From NCBI RefSeq assembly GCF_030696805.1, contig NZ_JAUYRO010000037.1, positions 1-64,000 of the forward strand: DNA of 64,000 nt, written 5' to 3'. Positions within the stretch are counted from its first letter, which is position 1, and every line of letters starts with the position of its first letter. Below are positions 21,896 to 29,837 of the stretch, piece by piece. Position numbers and translations under genes: made by a program. Under the pieces are notes generated by a model, which saw nothing but the letters and a program-made list of their open reading frames with translations, was not told the DNA's origin and ran no database searches. This DNA comes from Methyloversatilis sp. (GTDB taxonomy: Bacteria; Pseudomonadota; Gammaproteobacteria; Burkholderiales; Rhodocyclaceae).

Positions 21896-23272
21896 CTATT
21901 CTTCAACAATCCTTTTCTCCTTTTCTTGCCCAGAATACAGATCCGGTGTGCGATCTCCTCGGATTGGTCGACACACTTTTTGAATGGCATCTTGTGCGCG
22001 GGGCCGAGTCGCATCGGAATTAAATACTGAATTCAGTGGCTGATAAATGCTGTTCTTTTCCTGCGTGTATCGCTGGGTGTCAATAAGTTTTCGATATGCA
22101 CGCAGTGCGCTGTGTACGTTGTCAATCGGTTTTTCACTTTGACGTTCCACGGGGCGAACACCTACGTTCTTCTTGCTTTCCCCCAGCATCTCGACGGCCG
22201 CCGTCTTCAATTGTTCGACATCGAAGAAATCCACCAGCCTGCTGCGCGGCCCTTCAGATAGAAACTCTTTGACCGGCGCGGTATTCGATGCCACCACCGG
22301 GCACCCTGTCGTGATCGCTTCGAGCAATGACCACGACAGCACGAAGGGATAGGTCAGATAGACGTGCGCGGCGGAGACCTGCAGCACCTTGATGTACTGG
22401 TCGTAGGGCAGCTTGCCGACGAAGTGGGTGCGTGCCGGGTCGAGACTGACTTCGCGCAGCATCTTTTCGCGCCAGTTCGGCGCGTCGCCCGGGCGGCGGC
22501 CGTAGCTCACTTCGTCACCGCCGACGATGAGGGCGTGGCAGGTCTTGTGCTGCTTCTGGATGCGTTCGAGTGCTCGCATGAAGATGTGAAAGCCGCGGTA
22601 GGGCTCCAGGTTGCGGGCGACGTAGGTGATGACCGGGTCGCCGGCGCGCAAGGTCAGGCCGCCCGGCGTGGTGACGGCGGCGTGCGGGTCGGGGTGCAGC
22701 CCTTCGGTATTGATGCCTTCGTGGATGACTTCGATCTTCGGCTGGAAAATTTCGGGGTGGCGGCTCTTCTGCCAGTGCGTCGGGGTGATGCCGATGTCGC
22801 AGTGGGTGAGGTTGAGCGTGTGCAGCGCATTCCACGTGCGCATGCGGGTGCGGTCGTCAAAGCTCGCCGGGAATTCCGGGTCGAAGCCGGCGTCGCTGCC
22901 CGGTGTGCCGTAGTACCACTCGCAGTAGTGGATGAGCCGGGTGTCGGGAAAGACATCCTTCACGTACAGCGTTTCGCCCCAGCCGGGGTGGGCGAGGACG
23001 ACGTCGGGTTCGTAGCCTTTGCGCTTGAGGTCGAGCAGCACGCGGGCAACGGCCTGGCCGTGCAGCACCGCCGATTCCATGTTGCGCAGGTAGGGGTGCT
23101 GGTGGGCATGCGGCGCGCGGTGCAGGCGATAGCGCCGCCAGGGCACGGCGGGCGAGCCGGGTGCAGTGTCTCGGCCGATGCCCATTACCTGCCAGCCCGG
23201 TTCTTTGGCCCAGTGCGGCAATAGATGTCGAAACTGGCCGGGAAAGTTCTGGTGGATGACGAGCAATCTCAT
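21896..23272 (-). CDS. Glycosyltransferase family 4 protein in the type I secretion operon
   Basis: A 458-residue GT-B glycosyltransferase. The N-terminal MRLLVIHQNFPGQFRHLLPHWA and HPGWGETLYVKDVFPDTRLIHYCEWYY are characteristic of the GT4 subgroup with its own N-terminal domain; the C-terminal half has the nucleotide-sugar segment ITYVARNLEPYRGFHIFMRAL and LLEAITTGCPVVAS, whose Glu lies near residue 317. The final 90 or so residues (after MLGESKKN) are charged, not typical of the fold, and AT-richer. It starts 2 nt after hlyD, so it belongs to the exporter operon. Likely roles are glycosylation of the RTX protein or of a cell-surface polymer it binds; donor and acceptor are unknown. Confidence 0.85.
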   Translation of the reverse strand: MRLLVIHQNFPGQFRHLLPHWAKEPGWQVMGIGRDTAPGSPAVPWRRYRLHRAPHAHQHPYLRNMESAVLHGQAVARVLLDLKRKGYEPDVVLAHPGWGETLYVKDVFPDTRLIHYCEWYYGTPGSDAGFDPEFPASFDDRTRMRTWNALHTLNLTHCDIGITPTHWQKSRHPEIFQPKIEVIHEGINTEGLHPDPHAAVTTPGGLTLRAGDPVITYVARNLEPYRGFHIFMRALERIQKQHKTCHALIVGGDEVSYGRRPGDAPNWREKMLREVSLDPARTHFVGKLPYDQYIKVLQVSAAHVYLTYPFVLSWSLLEAITTGCPVVASNTAPVKEFLSEGPRSRLVDFFDVEQLKTAAVEMLGESKKNVGVRPVERQSEKPIDNVHSALRAYRKLIDTQRYTQEKNSIYQPLNSVFNSDATRPRAQDAIQKVCRPIRGDRTPDLYSGQEKEKRIVEE

Positions 23273-23274
23273 GT

Positions 23275-24708
23275 TCAGCGCTCCGCCAGGCTTTCGTGGA
23301 CCGTTTTCCGGATCGGATCCAGGAAGTACTCAATCACCCTGCGGTTGCCGGTATGGATTTCGGCGGTCACCGCCATGCCCGGCGACAGCGGCACGATGCG
23401 TTCATCCACTTTCAGTTCGGCGTGCTTGAGCCGGACCCGTGCCTGGAACACCAGCCCCTTCTTCTCATCCGCCACGGCATCCTGCGAAACGAAGGCGACT
23501 TCGCCCTCTATCGTTCCGTAGCGCGTGAAGGGGAAGGTTTCGACCTTGATCACCGCGCGCTGACCGGGCTGCACGAAACCGACGTCGCGGTTCTCCAGCA
23601 CGGCTTCGACTTCGGCCTGCTGTTCATCCGGCACGATGGCCATCAGTGGCTGCGCTTCGGTTACCACGCCGCCTTCGGTGTGGATGGCGAGTTGCTGGAC
23701 GGTGCCGGCGACGGGGGCGATGAGTTTCTGCTGCACTTCGCGCGTGCGGGCCTTGATCAGTTCCTGTTCGAGCTGGTTGGCGCGCTTCTGTGCTTCGAGT
23801 TGTGCGGCGATGGCATTGCGTTCGAATTCGGCGATGAGTGCGGCGCGCCGGCTGCGGGCTTCTTCGATGCCTGCCATCAGTTCGAGGGCGTGCGCTTCCT
23901 GGTAGCCAAGGTCGCGCTCCTGTTCGATACGCACTTGTTCGCGCTCCAGATAGCCGTGGCGCGACACGAAGTTGCGCTCAACGAGGCTTTTGTAGTCTTC
24001 GGCGCGGGATCGTGCGATGGGCAGCGTTTCCGTGAGCTTCTGCACCAGTTCGCGCGAGGCGGCCAGCTCGGCGCTGCGGCGGCTGATTTCGGCGTCGAAA
24101 CTGGTGAGGCGAGCCCGATGTTCCAGGTACTGGCTTTGTGCGGCGCGTTGTTCGGCTCGCAGGTCGTCGGGGTGGATGCCGGTCAGGGCGGGCAGTCTTA
24201 CCTCGGCTTGTCTGGCCTGGCCGGCACTGGTCAGTGCCGCGTAGCGGGCGGCCTCAAGCCGGGCTGCGTTGAGGGCCTGCTGCGCACGCTCTGTTTCGGC
24301 TTCGGGGGCCGTAGCGGCCGCTTCGAGTTCGACCAGCAGTTGTCCTGCTTCGACATGTTGGCCATCGCTGACATGGATGCGCCGGACCACGGCGGTTTCG
24401 GCCGGCTGCACCAGCTTGGTCTTGTCGGCGGATATGACCTTGCCGGAGGCCACGGCCACCATGTCCACCCGCCCCAGCCAGGACCACAGCAAGCCGACCA
24501 CCAGCGCGGCCACGAGCGCCCACATGATGGCGCGGGGGGCAGCCGGCGCAGGGGTTTCGATCAGTTCGAGTGCGGCGGGCAGGAACTGGCGTTCCAGCGT
24601 GCCGCGCGAGGGCGACTGCAGATCCTTGCGTTGTGTCCAGGCGGCACGGAAGACCTGCCAGTAACGGGCGAACAGTGCGGGAAGGTGGCGAATCAGTATT
24701 GTCGACAT
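23275..24708 (-). CDS. HlyD-family periplasmic adaptor of a type I secretion system
   Basis: A 477-residue membrane-fusion protein. A cytoplasmic N-terminus is followed by one membrane helix near 61-80 (IMWALVAALVVGLLWSW), a lipoyl half (GKVISADKTKLVQPAETAVV), long coiled-coil arms rich in Ala/Arg/Glu over about 130-330, and a C-terminal beta region with KVETFPFTRYGTIEGEV. It bridges the ABC exporter and an outer-membrane TolC-type channel, which is not in the window. The ATG at 24708 (MSTILIRHLP) is preferred; upstream codons lie in a repeat element between it and the ABC gene. Confidence 0.93.
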   Translation of the reverse strand: MSTILIRHLPALFARYWQVFRAAWTQRKDLQSPSRGTLERQFLPAALELIETPAPAAPRAIMWALVAALVVGLLWSWLGRVDMVAVASGKVISADKTKLVQPAETAVVRRIHVSDGQHVEAGQLLVELEAAATAPEAETERAQQALNAARLEAARYAALTSAGQARQAEVRLPALTGIHPDDLRAEQRAAQSQYLEHRARLTSFDAEISRRSAELAASRELVQKLTETLPIARSRAEDYKSLVERNFVSRHGYLEREQVRIEQERDLGYQEAHALELMAGIEEARSRRAALIAEFERNAIAAQLEAQKRANQLEQELIKARTREVQQKLIAPVAGTVQQLAIHTEGGVVTEAQPLMAIVPDEQQAEVEAVLENRDVGFVQPGQRAVIKVETFPFTRYGTIEGEVAFVSQDAVADEKKGLVFQARVRLKHAELKVDERIVPLSPGMAVTAEIHTGNRRVIEYFLDPIRKTVHESLAER

Positions 24709-24726
24709 GTCAGAGGTTCCGCGCTG

Positions 24727-24797
24727 CCCGCCGGGCCGCCCCAAGGGCAAGCGCAGCCCCCTCGGGGGGCAGCGAACGAAGTGAGCGTGGGGGTCTC
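24727..24797. repeat. GC-rich intergenic repeat between ABC exporter and hlyD
   Basis: The gap carries a block that on the minus strand reads CCCCCACGCTCACTTCG then TTCGCTGCCCCCCGAGGGGG and continues as CTGCGCTTGCCC. I recall closely similar intergenic repeats in many Comamonadaceae and other Burkholderiales. It contains a C5/G5 stem-loop near 24757-24769. In the operon mRNA it would sit between the ABC and adaptor cistrons and could modulate their ratio. Confidence 0.6.
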
Positions 24798-24798
24798 A

Positions 24799-26988
24799 TC
24801 ATCCCGCCTGCAGCGCATGCAGATGCGCATAGCGCCCGCCCGGTGCGGCGAGCAGTTCGGCATGGCTGCCTTGTTCGACGATTTCGCCGGCTTCCATGAC
24901 CATGATGCGGTGGGCATCGCGTACCGCCGACAGCCGGTGCGCGATGATGATGACGGTGCGCCCCTTGCAGATGAAGCGCATGTTGTCGTGCACGATGCGT
25001 TCGGATTCGTAGTCGAGCGCCGAGGTCGCTTCGTCGAAGATGAGCACGCGCGGATTGGTCATCAGGGCGCGCGCGATGGCGATGCGCTGGCGCTGCCCGC
25101 CCGACAGCGTCGAGCCTTGTTCGCCGACCAGGGTGTCGTAACCTTCCGGCAGTTCGAGGATGAATTCGTGTGCGCCGGCCAGCTTGGCGGCCTGGACGAC
25201 GGCGTCCATCGATGCGCCGGGGTCGGCCAGCGCGATGTTGTCGCGCACGCTGCGGGCGAACAGGCGGTTTTCCTGCAGCACGACGCCGATCTGCCGACGC
25301 AGCCAGGCGGGGTCGGCCAAAGCCAGATCGACGCCATCGACCTTCACCCGCCCGCGCTCGGGCACATACAGGCGCTGCACCAGCTTGGCCACGGTGCTCT
25401 TGCCGGAGCCGCTGCGGCCGACGATGCCGAGCACCTCACCCGCGCGCAGATGAAAGCTGATGCCGCGCAACACTTCCGAACCGTCGGGCCGGTAGCGGAA
25501 ACGCACCTGATCGAATTCGATGTCGCCGCGCAGCGCCGGCAACTGGGTGCGACTCGCGGCCCGCGTTTCGGTCGGCGTGTTCAGGATGTCGCCCAACCGC
25601 GCGACCGCAATGCCTGCCTGCTGAAGTTCCTGCCACAACTGGGCGAGACGCAGTACGGGTTGGGCGACGCGACCCGCCAGCATGTTGAAGGCGATGAGGC
25701 TGCCGACCGTCATTGCGCCGTCCATGACCTGGTAGGCACCCAGCCACAGAATGCCGACGGTGACCAGCTTCTGGATGAGCTGTATGCCTTCACCGGCGAA
25801 GGCGGCCAGCTTCGTGACGCGGAAGCTGGAGGCGACGTAGGCGGCGAGCTGTTCGTCCCAGCGGCGAATTGCCTGCGGTTCGGTCGCGCCGGCTTTCAAG
25901 GTCTGGATGCCGGAAACGGCCTCGACCAGAAAGGCCTGGTTTTCGGCGCCGCGGGCGAATTTCTCGTCCAGCCGACGGCGGAACGCGGGCATCGTCGAAC
26001 CCATCAGCAGCGCGTACAGCGGCAGCGAAACGAGTACCAGCACTGTCAGAGGCACGCTGTACCAGAGCATGACGGCGAGAAAGACGAAGGTGAACAGCAG
26101 GTCCATTACCGAGGTCAGGGCCGGACCGGTCAGGAAATTGCGGATGTTCTCCAGTTCGCGCACCCGCGCGACCGAATCGCCGATACGGCGCGCCTCGAAA
26201 TAGGCCAGCGGCAGGCCGAGAAGATGACGAAACAGGCGGGCGCCCAGTTCAACGTCGATTCGGCTCGTGGTGTGGGCAAACACATAGGTGCGCAGCGCCG
26301 ACAGCACGGATTCGAACAGCACGGTTGCCAGCAGGCCGACACCGATCACCTGCAGCGTGGCCAGGCCTTGATGCACCAGCACCTTGTCCATGACCACCTG
26401 GAAGAACAACGGGGTGACCAGCGCAAAGATCTGCAATGCGAACGACGCGACGAGCGCCTCCGCCAGCAGGCGCCGGTATTTCACGACGGCGGGAACGAAC
26501 CAGGTGAAATCGAAGCGGGCGAGGGCGCCAGCCAGTTGGGCGCGGGAGGTGATCAGGACCGCTCGGCCGGAAAGACGGGCCGCCAGTTCATCCAGCGAGA
26601 GCAGTACCGGCCGTTCCGCCTGCGGGTCGTGAATCAGCGCCTTCTCGCCCTCGACCCGCGCCAGTACCAGAAACTCGGCGGCAGCGCCGTCGTCGTGGTG
26701 CGTTTCGAGGATGCAGGGAAGCGAGCCTTTGCCAAGGCGCCTGATCCCCTCCGGTGTTGTTTCGAGGCGGGCCGTTTTCGACTTCAAGGCCAGACCGCGT
26801 GCTGCACGGACCAGATCATCGGCCGTGACCGGTGTGCCGCTGAGGCCGCGCTGATGATGAATCTGCTCGGCATCGGCAGCGCATCCGAGAAATCGGGCGA
26901 CCAATGCAAGGCATTTCAGGCCACTGAAGCCTGGTTGCGAGCTGGTGGTGGGTGAGGCCGGATGACTCGCAGCGTGTGGTTGATTCAT
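24799..26988 (-). CDS. Type I secretion ABC exporter (HlyB/LapB-like) with C39-like domain
   Basis: A 729-residue ABC transporter. Residues about 15-150 form a C39-peptidase-like domain; at the position of the catalytic Cys the sequence reads SGLKCL, so the nucleophile is missing and the domain should only bind substrate, as in HlyB-type exporters of RTX proteins. A six-helix transmembrane domain follows (about 170-440), then the nucleotide-binding domain with GRSGSGKST, LSGGQ and VLIFDEATSALD. ATG 26988 (MNQPHAAS) was chosen; an alternative upstream start at 27042 would put an A11 tract inside the coding region. First gene of the operon ABC-HlyD-glycosyltransferase-small ORF-lipoprotein-RTX. 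Confidence 0.93.
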   Translation of the reverse strand: MNQPHAASHPASPTTSSQPGFSGLKCLALVARFLGCAADAEQIHHQRGLSGTPVTADDLVRAARGLALKSKTARLETTPEGIRRLGKGSLPCILETHHDDGAAAEFLVLARVEGEKALIHDPQAERPVLLSLDELAARLSGRAVLITSRAQLAGALARFDFTWFVPAVVKYRRLLAEALVASFALQIFALVTPLFFQVVMDKVLVHQGLATLQVIGVGLLATVLFESVLSALRTYVFAHTTSRIDVELGARLFRHLLGLPLAYFEARRIGDSVARVRELENIRNFLTGPALTSVMDLLFTFVFLAVMLWYSVPLTVLVLVSLPLYALLMGSTMPAFRRRLDEKFARGAENQAFLVEAVSGIQTLKAGATEPQAIRRWDEQLAAYVASSFRVTKLAAFAGEGIQLIQKLVTVGILWLGAYQVMDGAMTVGSLIAFNMLAGRVAQPVLRLAQLWQELQQAGIAVARLGDILNTPTETRAASRTQLPALRGDIEFDQVRFRYRPDGSEVLRGISFHLRAGEVLGIVGRSGSGKSTVAKLVQRLYVPERGRVKVDGVDLALADPAWLRRQIGVVLQENRLFARSVRDNIALADPGASMDAVVQAAKLAGAHEFILELPEGYDTLVGEQGSTLSGGQRQRIAIARALMTNPRVLIFDEATSALDYESERIVHDNMRFICKGRTVIIIAHRLSAVRDAHRIMVMEAGEIVEQGSHAELLAAPGGRYAHLHALQAG

Positions 26989-27000
26989 CACGTTATTCCA

Positions 27001-27011
27001 TTTTTTTTTTT
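27001..27011 (-). repeat. A11 homopolymer just upstream of the exporter start
   Basis: Eleven consecutive A on the coding (minus) strand end 12 bases before the exporter ATG at 26988. The last A starts a tiny ATG GAA TAA open frame. A run of this length is unusual in such GC-rich DNA. It could alter expression by slipped-strand changes, either by changing spacing or, if translation starts at 27042, by changing frame. Confidence 0.9.
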
Positions 27012-27396
27012 GACGCGCTGCGTACACAGCTGCCGTTGTCATTGCGCAGAATCCGGGAGGCGACCCTGTTTGCCTGGATATGCGTATGACACCGCTGCTT
27101 ATTTAAACGGGATCGCAGTCGGCGGCATTCATCCGGAAGGATGATGACTACTCGCTTGACTTTGTAGTGATGAGCTTCTGGCGCGCTCCGGCACGTGGTT
27201 GGAGGCCGCAAAGAGAGGTTGTTAAATATTCGTGACGGGTGAAATTCCCGTACTTCCCGACGGGGAAGGCGCGGTACGAGATGCGCCTCGATATTTTTCG
27301 CGCGACGCAACGCGCTTTTGAGCTACCTCCCAGCCACTCCCGCCGACTCAGTCCAGCACTGTCATGGCGCAAATGCGCCAGATGCCTGCCGTGTTT
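27012..27396. other. Leader/promoter region of the secretion operon and right island junction
   Basis: No convincing gene. It should contain the exporter promoter (minus strand), but I cannot define -35/-10 boxes. Two adjacent small stems are visible: ACGGG/CCCGT (27235-27251) and CTTCCC/GGGAAG (27253-27268), possibly part of a structured leader. The right end runs into the truncated EamA copy. Confidence 0.4.
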
Positions 27397-27716
27397 TCGG
27401 CGTCATCGCCGTCGCCCCGTTCGCCGCCTGGCTGCGCGGCGAGTCGCCGCTGAGCGAAATCGCCGCCATCGGCCCGGAAACCTGGGCCGTGCTCATCATC
27501 CTCGGCGGCGTGCTGGTGGTGGTGAATCTGGTCGTGCAGTACGGCATCACCTTCGTAGCCGCCAATGCCGCCATCGCGCTGTTCCTGTTCGAACTGGTCG
27601 CCGCCGCCCTGTCGTCGTGGTGGCTGGCGGGCGAAGCGATGGGCTTGAAGGAATGGGTCGGCGGCGCGATGATCATCGCGGCCAGTCTGTTTTCCGGGCA
27701 TCTGGAGCCGGCGCAG
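27397..27716 (+). pseudogene. Truncated second copy of the EamA transporter gene (right direct repeat)
   Basis: Ungapped match to 10302-10621 with nine mismatches, preserving the reading frame FGVIAVAPFAAWLRGESPL through IIAASLFSGHLEPAQ. Only the last third of the transporter is present (about 107 of 309 residues, three to four helices), so it cannot be a complete transporter. The open frame extends from 27318 to 27767 but the flanks are unrelated. Six of nine changes are synonymous, suggesting the copy spent time as part of a functional gene rather than arising as a fresh duplication. Confidence 0.88.
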
Positions 27717-27936
27717 GTCGCGCGTGATGCGTCAGGTAGCGACCGGGAGGCGATTTCGTCCAGATGATTCGTGGGACGGAGCACCGGCAAAAGGCGTCTG
27801 GGCGAGCCTGCAGTGCTGCGTCGGCAAGGGGCTGGTATGGATTGAGCCAACCCATCCGGTTGCTTTGTTGACCCGCGAGATGTGCATAAGGCGAACAGCT
27901 TGCAAGCACGGCGTGCACCGCGCTGCACTGTTGAGT

Positions 27937-28236
27937 TCAGAGATGTGGCCCGGATTCACGCTCTGCAGCCCAAACGGACAAGACCTCGAGAACACCAACC
28001 CTTATACGGTAGTAGACCCAGCGTTGGGTCCTGCTCATCAGGTAGCGACGAACCTGCACCGGCCTGCCTGTTTCAACCTTCTCGCCGAGGCCTGGGTGCA
28101 GGACGAGGAAAGCCAGCGCTTGGGTGAGGTCAACCCGTATCGCTCCTGGCGCGGCCGGCCTGTTTTCAGCCCACCATTCAGCCGCGCGTGTGACCTCGCG
28201 CTGCGCGCGTGGCTTGATGATGTAGCGGAGCGCCAC
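27937..28236 (-). CDS. ParE/RelE-family toxin
   Basis: A 99-residue protein of the RelE/ParE fold: a helical hairpin KPRAQREVTRAAEWWAENRP, then strands with GRPVQVRRYLMSRTQRWVYYRI and EVLSVWAAERESGP. GTG start, 2 nt after the antitoxin stop. Members inhibit gyrase (ParE) or cleave mRNA (RelE); sequence alone does not decide. It lies first in a row of toxin-antitoxin genes to the right of the island. Confidence 0.8.
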   Translation of the reverse strand: MALRYIIKPRAQREVTRAAEWWAENRPAAPGAIRVDLTQALAFLVLHPGLGEKVETGRPVQVRRYLMSRTQRWVYYRIRVGVLEVLSVWAAERESGPHL

Positions 28237-28238
28237 AG

Positions 28239-28460
28239 TTACCCGAAGCGTTTGAGCTGCTCAAGAAACTCCGGTCCTGCGCCACCGTCCTCCGCATCCG
28301 CTTCGTCAATCGCCGCGAGAAGTTCGGCCTCGAGAGGTCCTGGCAACTTCACGGCCGGTCGATCGTCATCGGCAAGAACAGTCACGACGGTGCCATCCGG
28401 GAGTGCCACGCCCTCCAGGATCACCTTTCCGTCTTTCACAGTGCCAACGGCTACAGTCAT
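28239..28460 (-). CDS. Antitoxin partner of the adjacent ParE/RelE toxin
   Basis: A 73-residue acidic protein starting MTVAVGTVKDGKVILEG, with a beta-rich N-terminus (GTVVTVLADDDRPAV) and a helical C-terminus (EAELLAAIDEADAE) suited to wrap the toxin. The ATG at 28460 was chosen over the longer frame because everything upstream lacks recognisable sequence. Function is inferred from size and its 2-nt spacing to the toxin. Confidence 0.7.
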   Translation of the reverse strand: MTVAVGTVKDGKVILEGVALPDGTVVTVLADDDRPAVKLPGPLEAELLAAIDEADAEDGGAGPEFLEQLKRFG

Positions 28461-29036
28461 CGCTGGATGGTAACCGAGGTCGGGCGAGACATGAGCGTAC
28501 GCCGCTGAATCTTGAAGGGCGTGACGCACGGAGCGAGGGCACCCACCGCATAATGGCGCCAGCACGCGCTTGCGCATGACCCGCTCGGCCAGTTGTGCTT
28601 CACGGGTTTTTCAACACCGCCCAGGCTGATCTTGAACAGATACCTGACGCCCTTTACGAAACGGCTGAAGCGCGCAGACGCCATGAACCGGCCCTGGTCG
28701 GGACGCGGCACGTTTGGGCTCAGATTCTGGTTACCCACCCGCAAACCGAGCCTTGCCCAGGTCATTGCCGATACCCGGCGCTTCGGGAGAAAGGCGGGGG
28801 ATGCTTGTCCGGCGGTGGTTCATAACGGCCTTGTACCCGCGTGCATCACATGTTCGCTCGCTGCTGCGCCCTGGCTCCCCACGCTCGGCGTGCCACTCGC
28901 GCTGGACGGTGGCTTTCAGATTTCCCGCAGCATGTTCAAGCAATGATCGTTGCTTCGTCATGTCCGACGCTCCGGGTCAAGGGCTGGCGGGAAGCGTGTT
29001 GAGCGCGCTGCAAACAAGTCCGTATCGTCTGCCAAG
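28461..29036. other. Gene-free stretch between antitoxin and a membrane protein gene
   Basis: About 575 bp with several short overlapping frames on both strands, none with a recognisable family or good start site. An interrupted palindrome AAGCAA-6 nt-TTGCTT lies at 28938-28955. It may be the decayed remains of former accessory genes. Confidence 0.5.
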
Positions 29037-29420
29037 TCAGCCACTCAACTTCGCGCCGCATCGTGCGCAATGCTGCGTCATGGCGGCAGAAAGAACCATG
29101 TGTGCCTTGGGTTTTTCCCCGCATACCCGGCATACCAGGCCGAACCTTGCGGCAACCCTTTGCTTCTGGCGCGCCACCCGGAAAATCATGTAGCCGATGA
29201 CCCCGAAAAGCAGCCCCAGAAAAGCCGCGTCAAGCCAAACGCCCTTGAATCCGGACCGCTCGTAAAGGAAGGCCAGCGGAACCAACACCAGCAGGATGAC
29301 CAGAAGCTGGTTGTCATTCCGCTTGCTGACCGACGCCAGATCCCGGTCGATGGCGCTCAGGCGGGGATCATCCGAAATGTCTTCGTCCTGCTCGGCGTCT
29401 GGTGGGTCGTTGTTTGGCAT
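29037..29420 (-). CDS. Small membrane protein with C-terminal zinc ribbon, unknown function
   Basis: About 127 residues from ATG 29420 (a TTG five codons upstream is possible). An acidic N-terminus (DPPDAEQDEDISDDPR) precedes two hydrophobic helices, QLLVILLVLVPLAFLY and AAFLGLLFGVIGYMIF. A cytosolic tail carries two CxxC pairs (LVCRVCGEKP and QHCARCGAKL) that look like a zinc ribbon. No family is recognised. It sits alone between toxin-antitoxin modules; codon use looks normal for the genome. Confidence 0.55.
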   Translation of the reverse strand: MPNNDPPDAEQDEDISDDPRLSAIDRDLASVSKRNDNQLLVILLVLVPLAFLYERSGFKGVWLDAAFLGLLFGVIGYMIFRVARQKQRVAARFGLVCRVCGEKPKAHMVLSAAMTQHCARCGAKLSG

Positions 29421-29522
29421 CGTCGTGAGCGTCAATACAGCGTCAATCGGGACAGATCGCGTTTCCTGCTTCGGAGGTCGGCGGAAACCGTGGTCGGTCG
29501 CCTATTTTTTCGGCCTGTTCGG

Positions 29523-29837
29523 TCATGAACCGAAGTGGTCCCGGAAACGGTCGATATGGTGCATCCGTTCGTGCAGGGTGGTCACGATGCCGATGTCGCC
29601 GATAAACAGTCGGCACCAGTAGACGACATGCCGTTCGTAGCGGAAGAAGCAGCCTTCGATGCCGAACTCAGCGGGGATGGGCCTGGACGATGTCCGATGG
29701 GTTTCGATGCCATCGAAAGCCTCGAACATTCCGGTGATGTAGTGATCCGCCAGTTCCGTGCCCCAGCGATCGCGCGTGTAGCGGTAGATATCATCGAGCC
29801 ACCAGGACGCGGCCTCCTGGATACGGACCCCGGCCAC
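29523..29837 (-). CDS. ParE-family toxin without an adjacent antitoxin
   Basis: A 104-residue ParE-type protein: EAASWWLDDIYRYTRDRWG is the usual N-terminal helix pair, followed by GIEGCFFRYERHVVYWCRLF and IGIVTTLHERMHHIDRF. It starts at GTG 29837. No complete antitoxin gene lies directly upstream; instead the damaged yoeB-like frame runs over it. A short in-frame tail ending just before this gene (SALSAADVIARNRG then stop) could be the last residues of a lost antitoxin, which is inference. The gene itself looks intact. Confidence 0.75.
   Translation of the reverse strand: MAGVRIQEAASWWLDDIYRYTRDRWGTELADHYITGMFEAFDGIETHRTSSRPIPAEFGIEGCFFRYERHVVYWCRLFIGDIGIVTTLHERMHHIDRFRDHFGS

Noticed and set aside
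23296-26955. 1219-residue open frame on the plus strand
   Set aside because: It lies antisense to the well-supported hlyD and ABC exporter genes. Long antisense frames are common in GC-rich DNA; its composition shows no domain.
11664-27042. HlyC-type acyltransferase or TolC channel in the secretion locus
   Set aside because: All frames in the operon are accounted for and none fits either family; the channel must be encoded elsewhere.
27318-27767. Complete 149-residue transporter-like gene
   Set aside because: Only the part matching the last third of EamA is meaningful; the first 26 residues and the tail are unrelated. Treated as a truncated copy.
28457-28946. Short frames on both strands (such as 28593-28946 and 28457-28765)
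   Set aside because: Low-complexity or chance frames without ribosome sites or recognisable sequence; left as a gene-free stretch.
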